A stretch of DNA of 64,000 nucleotides from an uncultured Eubacteriales bacterium (GCA_900542565.1 UQOC01000006.1:4743-68742), one strand, 5' to 3'. Shown: positions 50,762-60,281, numbered from the stretch's first letter. Made by a program: numbers and translations. Notes: generated from the sequence alone by a model not told the origin.

Positions 50762-51459
50762 TCAAGATAGAGAACCTTTGCAAAACTTATGACGGTGAAA
50801 CAGTATTAAATGATTTCAGCCTGACTGTTCCAAACGGTTCGGTCTACGGGCTCATGGGTCTGAACGGGTCAGGAAAGACCACGGTAGTCAGGCATCTGGC
50901 CGGTTTTCTGAAAGCAGACTCAGGAACCGTAACCATAGACGGCCAGCCGGTCATCGATAATGAAGTACTTAAAGCAAGAGTGCTGGTGATACCGGATGAT
51001 ATCTATTTTTTCCGCGGATACAGCCTGAAAGACATGAAGGCTTACAATAAAAAAATCTACAAGACATGGGATGACGAGATATTCCAGAAGATGACAGATG
51101 ATTTCGGAATTGATGTATCAAAGCCTATGGGCAAATTCTCAAAGGGTATGAAAAAACAGGCCGCTTTTTGCCTGGCAATGTCCACATGTCCGGATTACCT
51201 GATATTAGACGAACCAGTTGACGGCATAGATCCTGTCGCAAGACGCAAACTCTGGCATTATATCATGGGAGATGTTGCTGAAAGGCAGATGACGGTGCTC
51301 ATTTCTTCACATAATGCACGGGAAATGGGGGATGTGTGCGACCGGATAGGTATAATCGCCGGAGGAAAAATGATATTCGAAGACAGCCTGCTGGACATTT
51401 ATCCTGTAACGGTAGAGGAGATATTCAACGAAAAACTGGGAGGTGGCGAACATGCGTAG
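50758..51459 (+). CDS. ABC transporter ATP-binding protein
   Basis: 233 residues. Walker A Gly-Leu-Asn-Gly-Ser-Gly-Lys-Thr-Thr (about 35), the signature region Phe-Ser-Lys-Gly-Met-Lys-Lys-Gln (a changed LSGGQ, common in this subfamily), and Walker B Leu-Ile-Leu-Asp-Glu-Pro. It starts at GTG overlapping the gntR stop codon (GTGA). With the permease it forms an efflux or sensing transporter of unknown substrate; YtrABC relatives respond to cell-wall antibiotics. Confidence 0.92.
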   Translation: MIKIENLCKTYDGETVLNDFSLTVPNGSVYGLMGLNGSGKTTVVRHLAGFLKADSGTVTIDGQPVIDNEVLKARVLVIPDDIYFFRGYSLKDMKAYNKKIYKTWDDEIFQKMTDDFGIDVSKPMGKFSKGMKKQAAFCLAMSTCPDYLILDEPVDGIDPVARRKLWHYIMGDVAERQMTVLISSHNAREMGDVCDRIGIIAGGKMIFEDSLLDIYPVTVEEIFNEKLGGGEHA

Positions 51460-53338
51460 AGGAAACTGGTTTGCCTTATCCTGGCCGCTTATGTGGGAAT
51501 GCTTCAAGATGTACTGGTACATACCGGCACTGTCATTTGTGCTGTACTTTTTTATAGGAGTATTTCCGCTCCTTTCACATATTTCAAACATAGGCATTGT
51601 CGATTATTATATACAGAATTCGCTGAACAACGGGAATCTCATATATGTGGCGATGCTTTGCGTAGTGCCTATAGTGGTGGCGCTGCTGGTCATGGGCTTT
51701 CTTCACAACGAACCTAAGGCTGTGATGCTCCATGCCATGCCCCTGTCCAAAAACAGGATATTCAATTCCTACTACTGGACCGGATGGATACTTTGCCAGC
51801 TTCCGGTGGTGATGATGGCATTCATATATATGCTCATCATGTCAAGGACAGATGCTGTGGGGATAGGAGATGTGCTTTACTGGCTGTTCTCCTCAGCCGC
51901 AATGATCACATATTTTTACGGTATAGCAGTACTGTCAGGCTCTCTGACGGGGACTACGGCTATGAACCTTTTCACTGCAGGCGTGATAATGGTCATCGTA
52001 CCGGTGATAGTAAAGATCCTCAACGGTTATTTTGTAAACTTTGTGCCTGGCTATTATGAACTGCCGGACTGGATGATAGAGATCGCGGAAAAGTCCAATC
52101 CTCTGTTTGCACTGCTGTTCAGGCGGGAGGAAATGGACTACAAGCTGTGCGTCATTTATCTGCTGACAGGTATATGTATTTCTATACTGGCAAAGATCGT
52201 ATATAAGACCAGAAAGCTTGAAATAATCGGGAATTCCATGCTTTCAAAAGTATTTGAAGAAATATGCACATATCTGATAGCCTTTGTGGGAATGAGCGCT
52301 TTCGGAATGTTTGCATGGAGTTTTGGCGAGTCCAAACTTCTCATAGTCACCGGGATGGCAGCCGGGGCTGTGATCACATTCTTTATAGTCAAGCTGGTGG
52401 TAAGCAAGGGCGAAAAAGTTATAAACAGGAATACCATACGATCTATGATCATATATGTATGCCTTGCGGCAGTTTTCATAGCGGTGATGGTTTTCGACAT
52501 AACAGGAAACACCAACAGGATACCGGCTGTAGGACAGGTGGAATCCGTAGAGCTGCGCGGACTGGTGACGAACTATGATTCAGTCAACATGGCATACGGA
52601 CAGGTTCCGAAAGAATATGCAGATACGGAGCCTGAACTGACATCGCCGGAGACAATAGAAATGGTCACAGAGCTGCATGAATATATAATAGAAAACAAAC
52701 TGTATGATTCAGATCTCGCAGAAGAAGGGGATCCTGTCATAGTCTACGATGCCGGCGGAAATGAAGGCTATGTGGTGAGCGAAAGGATAACGATCAAATA
52801 TCATCTCAAGAATGGCCGTGACCTTAATAGGGCCTATGATATCTATATAGATGAAAAGGCTGCAGAACTCATAGACAATATACTCACCAGCCAGGAGTAT
52901 AAAGAAAAGACCCAGATAACATCTTATGTCGATATGGATAAGATAAGTTATATAACCCTGACCGGAATGTATGTTGACGAATATGCCCATTATGATGAAC
53001 TGTATGAAGAGATCTATTACGGATCAATGACCGTAATAGATGATAAGGCAGAAATAGAAAGGATACTGACTGCATGGCAGACTGATGTGAGCAGCGGAGG
53101 TTATCTGCAGAATAACAGATATATCACGCCATATAGTGATATTGCTGTGATAGAGATACATTTTGTAAAAGGCAGCCAGAACGAAAACCAGGACAGCAAT
53201 TCCGGCAGAAAAGAAAAAAAGAGATACGACACGGATATGGCTCTTATCGTGAATGTCACCGACATGGACGAGAATACCATAAACTGCCTCATAAATGAGG
53301 GATACGGACAGTCTCTCGGAGTGCAGAGCAATGAGTGA
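51452..53338 (+). CDS. ABC-2-type permease with large extracytoplasmic C-terminal domain
   Basis: About 628 residues from ATG 51452 (GGGAGG before it), overlapping the ATPase gene by eight bases. Hydrophobic helices span about 20-370; then a soluble domain to the end with Asp-Asn-Ile-Leu-Thr and many acidic residues. Such C-terminal domains are annotated DUF6449 in some Clostridia, which I give as a possible match. It is the membrane half of the GntR-linked transporter. Substrate unknown. Confidence 0.85.
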   Translation: MRRGNWFALSWPLMWECFKMYWYIPALSFVLYFFIGVFPLLSHISNIGIVDYYIQNSLNNGNLIYVAMLCVVPIVVALLVMGFLHNEPKAVMLHAMPLSKNRIFNSYYWTGWILCQLPVVMMAFIYMLIMSRTDAVGIGDVLYWLFSSAAMITYFYGIAVLSGSLTGTTAMNLFTAGVIMVIVPVIVKILNGYFVNFVPGYYELPDWMIEIAEKSNPLFALLFRREEMDYKLCVIYLLTGICISILAKIVYKTRKLEIIGNSMLSKVFEEICTYLIAFVGMSAFGMFAWSFGESKLLIVTGMAAGAVITFFIVKLVVSKGEKVINRNTIRSMIIYVCLAAVFIAVMVFDITGNTNRIPAVGQVESVELRGLVTNYDSVNMAYGQVPKEYADTEPELTSPETIEMVTELHEYIIENKLYDSDLAEEGDPVIVYDAGGNEGYVVSERITIKYHLKNGRDLNRAYDIYIDEKAAELIDNILTSQEYKEKTQITSYVDMDKISYITLTGMYVDEYAHYDELYEEIYYGSMTVIDDKAEIERILTAWQTDVSSGGYLQNNRYITPYSDIAVIEIHFVKGSQNENQDSNSGRKEKKRYDTDMALIVNVTDMDENTINCLINEGYGQSLGVQSNE

Positions 53339-54668
53339 AAATAAGACGAAAGTGTGTTTTAAAGATATTGTCATAGTTGGGGCTGGAGCCGCCGGGCTCC
53401 TGTTTGCCGGAGCTCTCGGAGAGGCAGGCGGCCGGGCGGTCGTGATCGAAGGTTCCGGAAAAGCAGGCACAAAACTGCTGATGGCAGGAGGCGGCCAGTG
53501 TAATCTTACCCACGGCGGTTCCGCCAAGGATTTCGTAGTCCACTATGGCGACAGCGGCAGGTATATCAGGGGTATATTGCAGAAATATAACAATGTCCGT
53601 TTCTGCCGCTTTATGGAAAGCCTTGGAGTACCGGTCATGGAAAGAGAAGACGGCAAGATCTTCCCGGCTTCCATGAACGGCCGTGATGTGCTGAAAGCCC
53701 TGCTGCACCGTATCCGGCAGAACGGCACGGACATCATATCAGGCGCCAAGGTAACGGGTATCCGCCGCATTCAAGGCGGCGGATACCCGGCGGAAGGAGA
53801 TAGGCGATACGATTATGCCCTGACCACAGAGAAGGGCATTTTTGCATGCAGGTATCTTGTAATAGCTACAGGCGGTTGCTCGTATCCTTCCACCGGGTCG
53901 GACGGAAAAATGCTGGAAATCCTGGCACGCGACCTGGCCATAAAGATAACGCCGCTGTCACCGGCTTTGGCACCGGTCTATGTAAAGGACTATGCCTTTG
54001 GAGATCTGTCAGGCATGAGCTTTAAAAATGTGCGCCTGACGATCCCCGCCGGCGAAAATACGGCCTCAGGCGGTGTCCCGGAGCCCGGCCCTGCCGGCGG
54101 CCGGGAGTTCAGCGCTTTCGGCGACCTGCTTTTCGCAGAGCGAAAACTCTCCGGCCCGGTCATCCTGGACAACGCCCGCCGCATGGCGGCGGGCGGGAGG
54201 TTTCGGATAGGTTTTTTGGGTAGGACGACCGGGACGGAGTGCGCTGCCCGGATGAAGAGAGATTTTCCGGGCAGCGGCAGGTCGCCTCAGAGCTATATGA
54301 GCGAGGAACTCGGACTGCCCCGCAGGTTCAGCCAGAGGATAGCTGAAATGCTGGGCATAAGCGGCAACAAAGTTTCACAGCTTTCAGGAGCACAGATAAA
54401 CAGGCTCGCCGGTACGCTGACTGATCACGAGTTCGTTATCCACAGGCTCGGCGGTTTTGAGGAAGCCATGGCGACTTGCGGCGGTGTAGCCCTGGACCAG
54501 ATCAAGCTCCAGAACATGAGCCTGCCCAACGAGCCGGGACTTTATGTGATCGGAGAGGCCGTAGATATCGACGGCGATACAGGCGGATACAACCTGCAGT
54601 TTGCATTCTCTTCGGCCAATGCAGCGGCAGCGGACATTCTGTGGACCATAGACGAGTCTTGCATTTGA
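53331..54668 (+). CDS. BaiN/HI0933-type FAD-dependent oxidoreductase
   Basis: 445 residues from the ATG at 53331, which overlaps the permease by eight bases and has GGAG before it; the earlier in-frame ATG at 53295 lies inside the permease. Gly-Ala-Gly-Ala-Ala-Gly (about 21) is the FAD dinucleotide loop, Ala-Gly-Gly-Gly-Gln-Cys-Asn-Leu-Thr-His matches the family, and Ala-Thr-Gly-Gly-Cys-Ser-Tyr-Pro, Thr-Cys-Gly-Gly-Val and Gly-Glu-Ala-Val-Asp-Ile-Asp-Gly-Asp follow. Reductase activity on bile acids or similar is known for BaiN, not shown here. GC-richer in the middle part. Confidence 0.9.
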   Translation: MSENKTKVCFKDIVIVGAGAAGLLFAGALGEAGGRAVVIEGSGKAGTKLLMAGGGQCNLTHGGSAKDFVVHYGDSGRYIRGILQKYNNVRFCRFMESLGVPVMEREDGKIFPASMNGRDVLKALLHRIRQNGTDIISGAKVTGIRRIQGGGYPAEGDRRYDYALTTEKGIFACRYLVIATGGCSYPSTGSDGKMLEILARDLAIKITPLSPALAPVYVKDYAFGDLSGMSFKNVRLTIPAGENTASGGVPEPGPAGGREFSAFGDLLFAERKLSGPVILDNARRMAAGGRFRIGFLGRTTGTECAARMKRDFPGSGRSPQSYMSEELGLPRRFSQRIAEMLGISGNKVSQLSGAQINRLAGTLTDHEFVIHRLGGFEEAMATCGGVALDQIKLQNMSLPNEPGLYVIGEAVDIDGDTGGYNLQFAFSSANAAAADILWTIDESCI

Positions 54669-54698
54669 GACCATAAGAAACGAACAGACATTTCAAAA

Positions 54699-54743
54699 AA
54701 AGTCTCACTGTTCTCCTTCGCGATGGGAGGAGAGTGAGACTTT
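54699..54743 (+). terminator. Terminator after the flavoprotein gene
   Basis: AAAGTCTCACT (54699-54709) and AGTGAGACTTT (54733-54743) are exact inverted copies, with an inner CTCC/GGAG. Lies 31 bases after the stop codon. Confidence 0.75.
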
Positions 54744-54781
54744 CTATTTGCATTAAGGAAAAGGATTTCCGCCAGAAAAAA

Positions 54782-54983
54782 GTTCTCAGAATGTTGATCA
54801 CAGACCTGACTGAGAACCTGACGAGATACAAAGGTTCTTGTTTCTCAATAATTAAGGGGCGATGAGAAACTTTTTCCATCGAGCAGTTCTCAATCCACCA
54901 AAAAAACGAATTTAGAGAACACAAGTTGGGAAGATTTTACAAAAATGGTTCTCAGAGAGACAAAAAAACGGGGTGCGGAGAAC
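54782..54983. repeat. Array of four spaced GTTCTC/GAGAAC dyads
   Basis: GTTCTC (54782) with GAGAAC (54812), GTTTCTC (54840) with GAGAAAC (54863), GTTCTC (54886) with GAGAAC (54915), and GTTCTC (54948) with GAGAAC (54978). Three of the four pairs have their arms 29-30 bases apart from start to start. Non-coding on either strand by my reading. Confidence 0.6.
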
Positions 54984-55202
54984 ATTTCGCTGGCCGAACC
55001 TATCTCTAAACCAATTTCAAGGAAAAGCTCAAGCCGCGCAGAGACTTGGGCGTTTTAATATGCAGGAAGATAATACCATCAAATGGTTCATGGATACTTT
55101 TTTCATTCGCCCATATGCGTCAAATATCGGACATGACAAATGATATTTTTGCAATGACAACAAGGAATAATGGAAAGATATGTTTATATAGGAGAAAAAG
55201 AA
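54984..55202. other. Gap with no recognised gene
   Basis: About 220 bases between the dyad array and the next gene. An upstream in-frame ATG at 55170 exists but lacks a good ribosome site. I see no other feature. Confidence 0.4.
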
Positions 55203-55571
55203 ATGTGTAAAACAAGTTTCCCCAAAAACGGTGTGTTTTGGATCATAGAAGGGAAGCTGCTTGCCTTTGCGTTTGAAGAAGAAATTTATCCGGAGGGGAT
55301 TGCAAAGTCTGGAACAACCTATAATCATAAAAAGCTGTGGAAAGCCGTTCATCCGAAAGGCTGCAGTAAACCTTACGACTATTATCCCCGAGGACATGTA
55401 CATATTACGAAAGATGGTACAGCACATCTTTTTTTGAGCCCTCATATTACAGCCGGGTTTGTGCCGGAAATCAAAGTCTTCTTTGGTATAAGCGGAGATA
55501 TGAAAATACACTATGATCATACGCCCCATTATTATTGCTATTTAGATGAAGGTTGGAGACCATATACCTGA
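55203..55571 (+). CDS. Conserved-looking hypothetical protein
   Basis: About 122 residues from ATG 55203, with AGGAG nine bases before it, preferred to ATG 55170. Rich in Tyr, His, Lys and Pro: Tyr-Asn-His-Lys-Lys-Leu-Trp, Lys-Pro-Tyr-Asp-Tyr-Tyr-Pro-Arg-Gly, Ser-Pro-His-Ile, Cys-Tyr-Leu-Asp-Glu-Gly-Trp. This well-patterned content suggests a real folded protein, but I do not recognise the family. No signal peptide. Isolated. Confidence 0.6.
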   Translation: MCKTSFPKNGVFWIIEGKLLAFAFEEEIYPEGIAKSGTTYNHKKLWKAVHPKGCSKPYDYYPRGHVHITKDGTAHLFLSPHITAGFVPEIKVFFGISGDMKIHYDHTPHYYCYLDEGWRPYT

Positions 55572-55672
55572 TTCGGGGAGATTGACATATGACAAAATCT
55601 CGCATTGATGCTGAGACCTATACAACAACGGAGCGGAGCTTATATTGAAGCTTCGCTCCGGGATAAAAGATC

Positions 55673-56221
55673 TTATGGATGAACACAGCTTTTCAGCCGA
55701 TGAAGGATTGACATGAATGGCTTGGGATCAAGCAATTCTGCATATTCCTGATGACGCCGGCAGTTGTAACTGACCGTAAATAAGACAAGACTTTCGGTGT
55801 CACCGGGTTCGTCCGGGTCTGCTATATAATCGAGTTTGATCTTAAAGCGCAGGTCCTTTGGATTTTCTGTGCCGGGATCATCGAGATAATAGATGTCATC
55901 TGGATCAAAGCTCAGGTAAGTGATCCTGCGTATGGGGATGGTGAGGTTGCGGTATTCTGACATCATGGACTGAAGGACCAGGCCCTTATCAGTACGCATA
56001 AGGCATGATCGGACGCCTTTGAGCAGTTCGTAGGAATTGGTCTCCAGCTCCTGGAGAGACGGACATTTCTTGACCGTTACGAGGACTATAGCGTCAGGAG
56101 AATATCTGTCGATCATATTATTGTAAAAAGGTATTAGATCGTCGTTGATGAAAATGATCTCCGGCCTTGTAAAAGGCTGAGTGTCATATGATCTTTCGCT
56201 ATATATGTAATCGTCGGACAT
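55673..56221 (-). CDS. Hypothetical protein, paralogue of 56243
   Basis: 182 residues. Ile-Phe-Ile-Asn-Asp-Asp-Leu-Ile-Pro-Phe-Tyr-Asn, Asp-Arg-Tyr-Ser-Pro-Asp-Ala-Ile-Val, Leu-Met-Arg-Thr-Asp-Lys-Gly-Leu-Val-Leu-Gln-Ser-Met-Met, and Arg-Arg-His-Gln-Glu-Tyr-Ala-Glu-Leu-Leu. The same blocks in the same order occur in the next gene, so the two arose by tandem duplication. Function unknown; a PH-like or nuclease-like fold is conceivable but not shown. Confidence 0.65.
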   Translation of the reverse strand: MSDDYIYSERSYDTQPFTRPEIIFINDDLIPFYNNMIDRYSPDAIVLVTVKKCPSLQELETNSYELLKGVRSCLMRTDKGLVLQSMMSEYRNLTIPIRRITYLSFDPDDIYYLDDPGTENPKDLRFKIKLDYIADPDEPGDTESLVLFTVSYNCRRHQEYAELLDPKPFMSILHRLKSCVHP

Positions 56222-56242
56222 AGATATACCTCATTGCATGTA

Positions 56243-56791
56243 TTATTTATCGTTAATGCGCATGCGCTTTTGTATGGACCTGAGTTCTCGTAAAAAAGGT
56301 TTAGGGCTGAGCAGTTCAGCATATTCCTGATCACGCCAGTCGCAGTAGTCGGCGGTATGTACAATCAACATCTCAGGGATACCACAACTGGTCATGAAAT
56401 AAATAGTAATATCAAAATGGATTAGGGGCAGGTCATACATGTCAGGATTGTCGTTTGCATTGATATTATTCGGATTGAATTCAATGGATTCTATCAACCG
56501 GAACGGAATGACAAGGCTGCGGCTGCCAGCCATCATGGACTGTAGCACAATACCCTTATCGGTACACATAAGGCAGGCTTTAACCCCCTTGATCGTACCA
56601 GTTTCAGATGTTTCATGTTCTTTAAGCTGGTGGCATATGCCTACTCGTACAAAGACGATAGCATCGGGGGTATATCTGTCGATCATCTTATTGTAAAAAG
56701 GAATGAGCTGATCGTTGATAAAGGCTTTCTCCTTGGATGTATACGGCCTGATTGCACGAAACTTCAAATGATGGTGATGAAGAATAGGCAT
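56243..56791 (-). CDS. Hypothetical protein, paralogue of 55673
   Basis: About 182 residues from the ATG at 56791 (AAGGAGG before it), preferred to an in-frame start at 56815. It shares Ile-Asn-Asp-Gln-Leu-Ile-Pro-Phe-Tyr-Asn, Asp-Arg-Tyr-Thr-Pro-Asp-Ala-Ile-Val, Cys-Thr-Asp-Lys-Gly-Ile-Val-Leu-Gln-Ser-Met-Met and Asp-Gln-Glu-Tyr-Ala-Glu-Leu-Leu with its downstream neighbour. A His-rich start (four His in a row) is odd. The two genes are 21 bases apart and likely co-transcribed. Confidence 0.65.
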   Translation of the reverse strand: MPILHHHHLKFRAIRPYTSKEKAFINDQLIPFYNKMIDRYTPDAIVFVRVGICHQLKEHETSETGTIKGVKACLMCTDKGIVLQSMMAGSRSLVIPFRLIESIEFNPNNINANDNPDMYDLPLIHFDITIYFMTSCGIPEMLIVHTADYCDWRDQEYAELLSPKPFLRELRSIQKRMRINDK

Positions 56792-57100
56792 GGATAAACC
56801 TCCTTCCGTTTGCAAAAATTATATCCTAACTTTGAAAGGAGAGCAATAGATATATGGAAAAAGGATTGACGATAAGAATTGGTTCGAGGCCTTGAAAGAA
56901 AAACAAGAGCTATTATCTCAGATTAACGCTTACTGGCAGGACACTCGGAGCAGGGCCGGGTAAAACTCCTTGGGAAAATAGTTCCGCCCCCTAACATGCC
57001 TCCCTACATTGTTGCCTACTGCTGGCGACGAACCGCATGACGGTGCATATAATGTAATGACAGCCGCCCCAGGCGGCAGAACGATAGAAAGGAGAACACG

Positions 57101-57922
57101 ATGGCAAAAGTATATCTTTCTCCGTCCAATCACGGAGTAGATCAAAATAAATGTCTCAAAGACGGATGTTACGAAGATAAGCACACCAGGCCCATAGCCG
57201 ACGCCTGCGCCAGATACCTCAAGTCCTCAGGGGTATCGGTAAAGATCGGCTCAGCGAGCAGGAACATGGCCGCAAGGTGCGCCGAATCAGACAGCTTCGG
57301 AGCCGATCTTTATGTGCCCATCCACACAAACGCCGCATCTGCTGACGCAAGATACTTGCTTTTCATGTTCTGGCAGGACAGCAGCGAGTATCGCAAGATC
57401 TTCAATGCGGTGGCTCCGCCGCTGGTAGAAATTTATCCGGGAAAAGTGACCGCCCATTTCGGTGTACGGCAGGATCTGGTGGAAATAAAGACGCCACGGG
57501 CCAGGACAGTTTACTGCGAGCTGGGCTTTCACACCAACCGGACGGATGTGGACGACTTCATCCATGACCCGGAAAAGGTAGGCAAGGCTCTAGCCAAAGG
57601 TATATGCGACTATCTCGGCGTCAGGTTTTCTGACGGGTCCGGCACATCTGACGGCTCCGGTGCGGCGAGCGGGTCAGGCACATCAGGCGGGTCAGGCACT
57701 GCGAGCGATTCCGGAGCAACCGGTGCGGGAACCGCTGTCAAACTGGCAGGCGTACCTCTGTATTATGCTTCCACGGCAAAAGTCCCGGCGACTCATGTGA
57801 CCGGAACCTATTACCGCTGGGACGATGCGGTCGTCAGCGGCCGTGTCAGGATAACAAATCTGAAATCGAGGGTGGGCGTTGCCGGTCAGGTGACAGGCTG
57901 GATAGACAAAAAATATGTATAG
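57101..57922 (+). CDS. N-acetylmuramoyl-L-alanine amidase (Amidase_3 fold) with Gly/Ser linker
   Basis: 273 residues. The catalytic domain spans about 1-177: Ser-Asn-His-Gly (zinc His), the acidic ligand in the Tyr-Glu-Asp region, Pro-Ile-His-Thr-Asn-Ala (second His) and Cys-Glu-Leu-Gly-Phe-His (Glu). It cuts the bond between MurNAc and the stem peptide. Residues about 177-215 are a Gly-Ser-Asp-Ala linker, and the last 60 form a small SH3-like domain that may bind wall. There is no signal peptide, as in phage or prophage lysins; nothing else phage-like is visible nearby. GAAAGGAG precedes the ATG. Confidence 0.88.
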   Translation: MAKVYLSPSNHGVDQNKCLKDGCYEDKHTRPIADACARYLKSSGVSVKIGSASRNMAARCAESDSFGADLYVPIHTNAASADARYLLFMFWQDSSEYRKIFNAVAPPLVEIYPGKVTAHFGVRQDLVEIKTPRARTVYCELGFHTNRTDVDDFIHDPEKVGKALAKGICDYLGVRFSDGSGTSDGSGAASGSGTSGGSGTASDSGATGAGTAVKLAGVPLYYASTAKVPATHVTGTYYRWDDAVVSGRVRITNLKSRVGVAGQVTGWIDKKYV

Positions 57923-57947
57923 AAAGGGGACCGCTTTGGTCCCTTTT
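57923..57947. terminator. Bidirectional hairpin between amidase and tspO genes
   Basis: AAAGGGGACC (57923-57932) pairs with GGTCCCTTT (57938-57946) with one bulged G and a five-base loop, flanked by A and T. Serves converging genes. Confidence 0.75.
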
Positions 57948-58414
57948 CAGTTGAGCGCATAGACGCCCCAGTTGAGATAGCCGGCAAAAGTCACCCAGAT
58001 CAGATAAGGAACCAGCAGCAGACCTGCCGGACAGGATAGTTTTCCGAAAGCGAGAGCGGTGGCCAGTATCAGGATCCACAGCAGTATCAGCCAGAAAAAA
58101 GCGATCAGATATGCCCTCAGATTAAAAAAGATTATCGGCCAGAAAAAATTAAAGGCAAGCTGGAGCCAATAAAGGACCATGGCGGACCTGCACGGCTTTC
58201 CGGAACGCAGTACGAGATAAGAGGCTATCCCCATAAGTACATAGAGGACCGTCCAAGCTGCCGGAAACAGCCATGAGGGCGGAGACAGGGGCGGCTTTTG
58301 CACCCATTGAAAAAGCTCCACATTATCTTTTATCAGAAATGCAGAAAACCCGCCCGCCGCCAGCGGCACGGCGAGACATATAATGAGAAGTTTCCAGTCT
58401 ATCTTTTTCGGCAT
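57947..58414 (-). CDS. TspO/MBR family membrane protein
   Basis: 155 residues, five hydrophobic helices with the family pattern: [33 protein letters not shown]. TspO proteins bind tetrapyrroles and may act in stress or porphyrin handling. I chose the ATG at 58414 (GAGGTG before it) over GTG 58423. Confidence 0.9.
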   Translation of the reverse strand: MPKKIDWKLLIICLAVPLAAGGFSAFLIKDNVELFQWVQKPPLSPPSWLFPAAWTVLYVLMGIASYLVLRSGKPCRSAMVLYWLQLAFNFFWPIIFFNLRAYLIAFFWLILLWILILATALAFGKLSCPAGLLLVPYLIWVTFAGYLNWGVYALN

Positions 58415-58577
58415 GACAGTCACCTCGGATGATATTATATTGTTCTGTCTATATTATATGACGTCCGGGACGGTCCTATTCAGCCGAAGCGGCGGCTGCA
58501 GGCCGGCGACATGCAGCGCCCATCGCCAATATATCCCCATCTTGCTTGTGGCCGCTTCCGCCAATGCCCCAAACAAT

Positions 58578-58606
58578 TTGCCTGTAACACCAAAATGGTT
58601 TATAAT
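58578..58606 (+). promoter_or_regulatory. Promoter of guaA
   Basis: TTGCCT (58578-58583), 17-base spacer, TATAAT (58601-58606), 28 bases before the guaA ATG. The short leader leaves no room for a purine riboswitch downstream. Confidence 0.75.
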
Positions 58607-58634
58607 AAAAGCAAATCAGCAAATGGAGGTTTTT

Positions 58635-60173
58635 ATGAAAGAAACCATTTTAATACTTGATTTCGGCGGCCAGTATAACCAGCTTATCGCCCGCCGTGTC
58701 AGAGAATGTAATGTTTATTGTGAAGTGCACCCTTACACCATGACCATCGACCAGATAAGGGAAATGGCGCCTAAGGGCATAATCCTCACCGGAGGGCCTA
58801 ACAGCGTGTACGATCCAAAGTCGCCTCATGCTGAACCTGAGCTTTTCGCCCTGGGGATACCGGTGCTTGGGATCTGCTACGGAGCTCAGCTCATGGCCTA
58901 TACTCTCGGCGGAAAAGTAGCCACTGCTCCTGTCAGTGAATACGGAAAGACGATCGTTTCGGTAAAGGACAAGACCGGCCTTTTAAGAGAGGTCAGCGAC
59001 GAGACCGTGACATGGATGAGCCATACGGACTACATAGAAACTGTGCCTGAGGGCTTTAAGATAACTGCCGGCACGCCTGTATGCCCGGTGGCGGCCATGG
59101 AAAATCCGGAAAAAGATTTATACGCTTTCCAGTTCCATCCGGAAGTCACCCATTCGGAAGAGGGCATGAAAATGCTCTCGGCATTCGTGTACGGTCCTTG
59201 CGGGTGCAGCGGCGACTGGAAGATGGACAGCTTTGTGGAAAACGCCATCGCAGAGATCCGCGAGAAAGTAGGGGACGGCAAAGTACTCTGCGCCCTCAGC
59301 GGCGGAGTGGATTCGTCGGTGGCGGCCGTCATGCTTTCCAAGGCGGTAGGCAAACAGCTCACCTGCGTATTTGTGGATCACGGCCTCTTGCGCAAAGATG
59401 AAGGCGATCAGGTAGAGGCTATCTTCGGGCCTTCCGGAGAATATGACCTGAACTTTATCCGTGTGAACGCTCAGCAGCGCTTTTATGACAAACTGGCCGG
59501 AGTCACCGAGCCGGAGGAAAAGCGCAAGATCATCGGAGAGGAATTTATCCGAGTATTTGAAGAAGAAGCCAAAAAGATCGGCGCAGTCGACTATCTGGTG
59601 CAGGGTACGATATACCCCGATGTTATCGAGAGCGGCCTGGGAAAATCCGCCACCATCAAGTCCCATCACAATGTGGGCGGCCTGCCGGATCATGTGGACT
59701 TTAAGGATATAATCGAGCCTCTGCGCATGCTCTTCAAAGACGAAGTCCGCCAGGCAGGGCTCAAACTGGGACTGCCTGAATACCTCGTTTTCCGCCAGCC
59801 ATTCCCCGGCCCGGGCCTCGGCGTGCGTATCATAGGTGAGGTCACCGAGGAAAAGGTGAAGATAGTTCAGGAAGCCGATGCCATCTACAGGGAGGAGATT
59901 GCCGCCGCCGGCCTTGACCGCCAGATAAATCAATACTTTGCGGCGCTGACCAATATGCGCTCCGTAGGCGTGATGGGTGATTTCAGGACTTATGATTATG
60001 CCATCGCCTTGCGTGCCGTGACCACCAGCGACTTTATGACGGCCGAGTCCGCCAAGCTGCCATGGGACCTGCTGGAAAAGGTGACCAGCCGTATAGTCAA
60101 CGAAGTGCCCCATGTTAACCGGGTATTCTATGATTGCACGGGAAAGCCGCCTGGAACGATTGAGTTTGAGTAA
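58635..60173 (+). CDS. guaA: GMP synthase (glutamine-hydrolysing)
   Basis: 512 residues from the ATG at 58635 (TGGAGG before it); a longer open frame upstream (58383) is not the gene. It converts XMP to GMP with ATP and glutamine. GATase domain 1-195: Gly-Gly-Gln-Tyr-Asn-Gln, Cys81 (Gly-Ile-Cys-Tyr-Gly-Ala-Gln), and His/Glu in Gln-Phe-His-Pro-Glu-Val. ATP-pyrophosphatase domain: P-loop Ser-Gly-Gly-Val-Asp-Ser-Ser. Dimerisation domain ends Gly-Thr-Ile-Glu-Phe-Glu. Full length, no anomaly. The terminator after it is homologous to that after hicAB. Confidence 0.97.
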   Translation: MKETILILDFGGQYNQLIARRVRECNVYCEVHPYTMTIDQIREMAPKGIILTGGPNSVYDPKSPHAEPELFALGIPVLGICYGAQLMAYTLGGKVATAPVSEYGKTIVSVKDKTGLLREVSDETVTWMSHTDYIETVPEGFKITAGTPVCPVAAMENPEKDLYAFQFHPEVTHSEEGMKMLSAFVYGPCGCSGDWKMDSFVENAIAEIREKVGDGKVLCALSGGVDSSVAAVMLSKAVGKQLTCVFVDHGLLRKDEGDQVEAIFGPSGEYDLNFIRVNAQQRFYDKLAGVTEPEEKRKIIGEEFIRVFEEEAKKIGAVDYLVQGTIYPDVIESGLGKSATIKSHHNVGGLPDHVDFKDIIEPLRMLFKDEVRQAGLKLGLPEYLVFRQPFPGPGLGVRIIGEVTEEKVKIVQEADAIYREEIAAAGLDRQINQYFAALTNMRSVGVMGDFRTYDYAIALRAVTTSDFMTAESAKLPWDLLEKVTSRIVNEVPHVNRVFYDCTGKPPGTIEFE

Positions 60174-60177
60174 TGAA

Positions 60178-60281
60178 ATATGCCCCGAGATCCGCATAAC
60201 TGTTGGGATTTTGGGGCTTTTTTATATAACGGAGTATACGAAAGGTACATGGAAGTAAATTGCAGCAATATCCTTTATCGG
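60178..60281 (+). repeat. 104-bp direct repeat, copy A, containing the guaA terminator
   Basis: Aligns along its length with 61070-61173 with scattered changes (by eye, about four in five bases the same). The hairpin GCCCC (60182) to GGGGC (60217) with T run after it terminates guaA. The repeats flank hicAB. Confidence 0.85.

Noticed and set aside
54782..54983. CRISPR array
   Set aside because: The repeated motif is only six to seven bases, alternates in orientation, and has no constant spacer; no cas genes are in the window.
56816..57100. Short gene before the amidase
   Set aside because: A fragment reading Trp-Phe-Glu-Ala-Leu-Lys-Glu-Lys-Gln-Glu-Leu exists at about 56877-56962, but it needs a frameshift to reach a start codon and has no family match; at most a relic.
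58424..58634. Purine riboswitch before guaA
   Set aside because: The promoter boxes end only 28 bases before the ATG, leaving no space for an aptamer in the leader.
59118..60197. Long antisense open frame inside guaA
   Set aside because: A shadow of guaA codon use: no ribosome site, and no recognisable domain on the minus strand.
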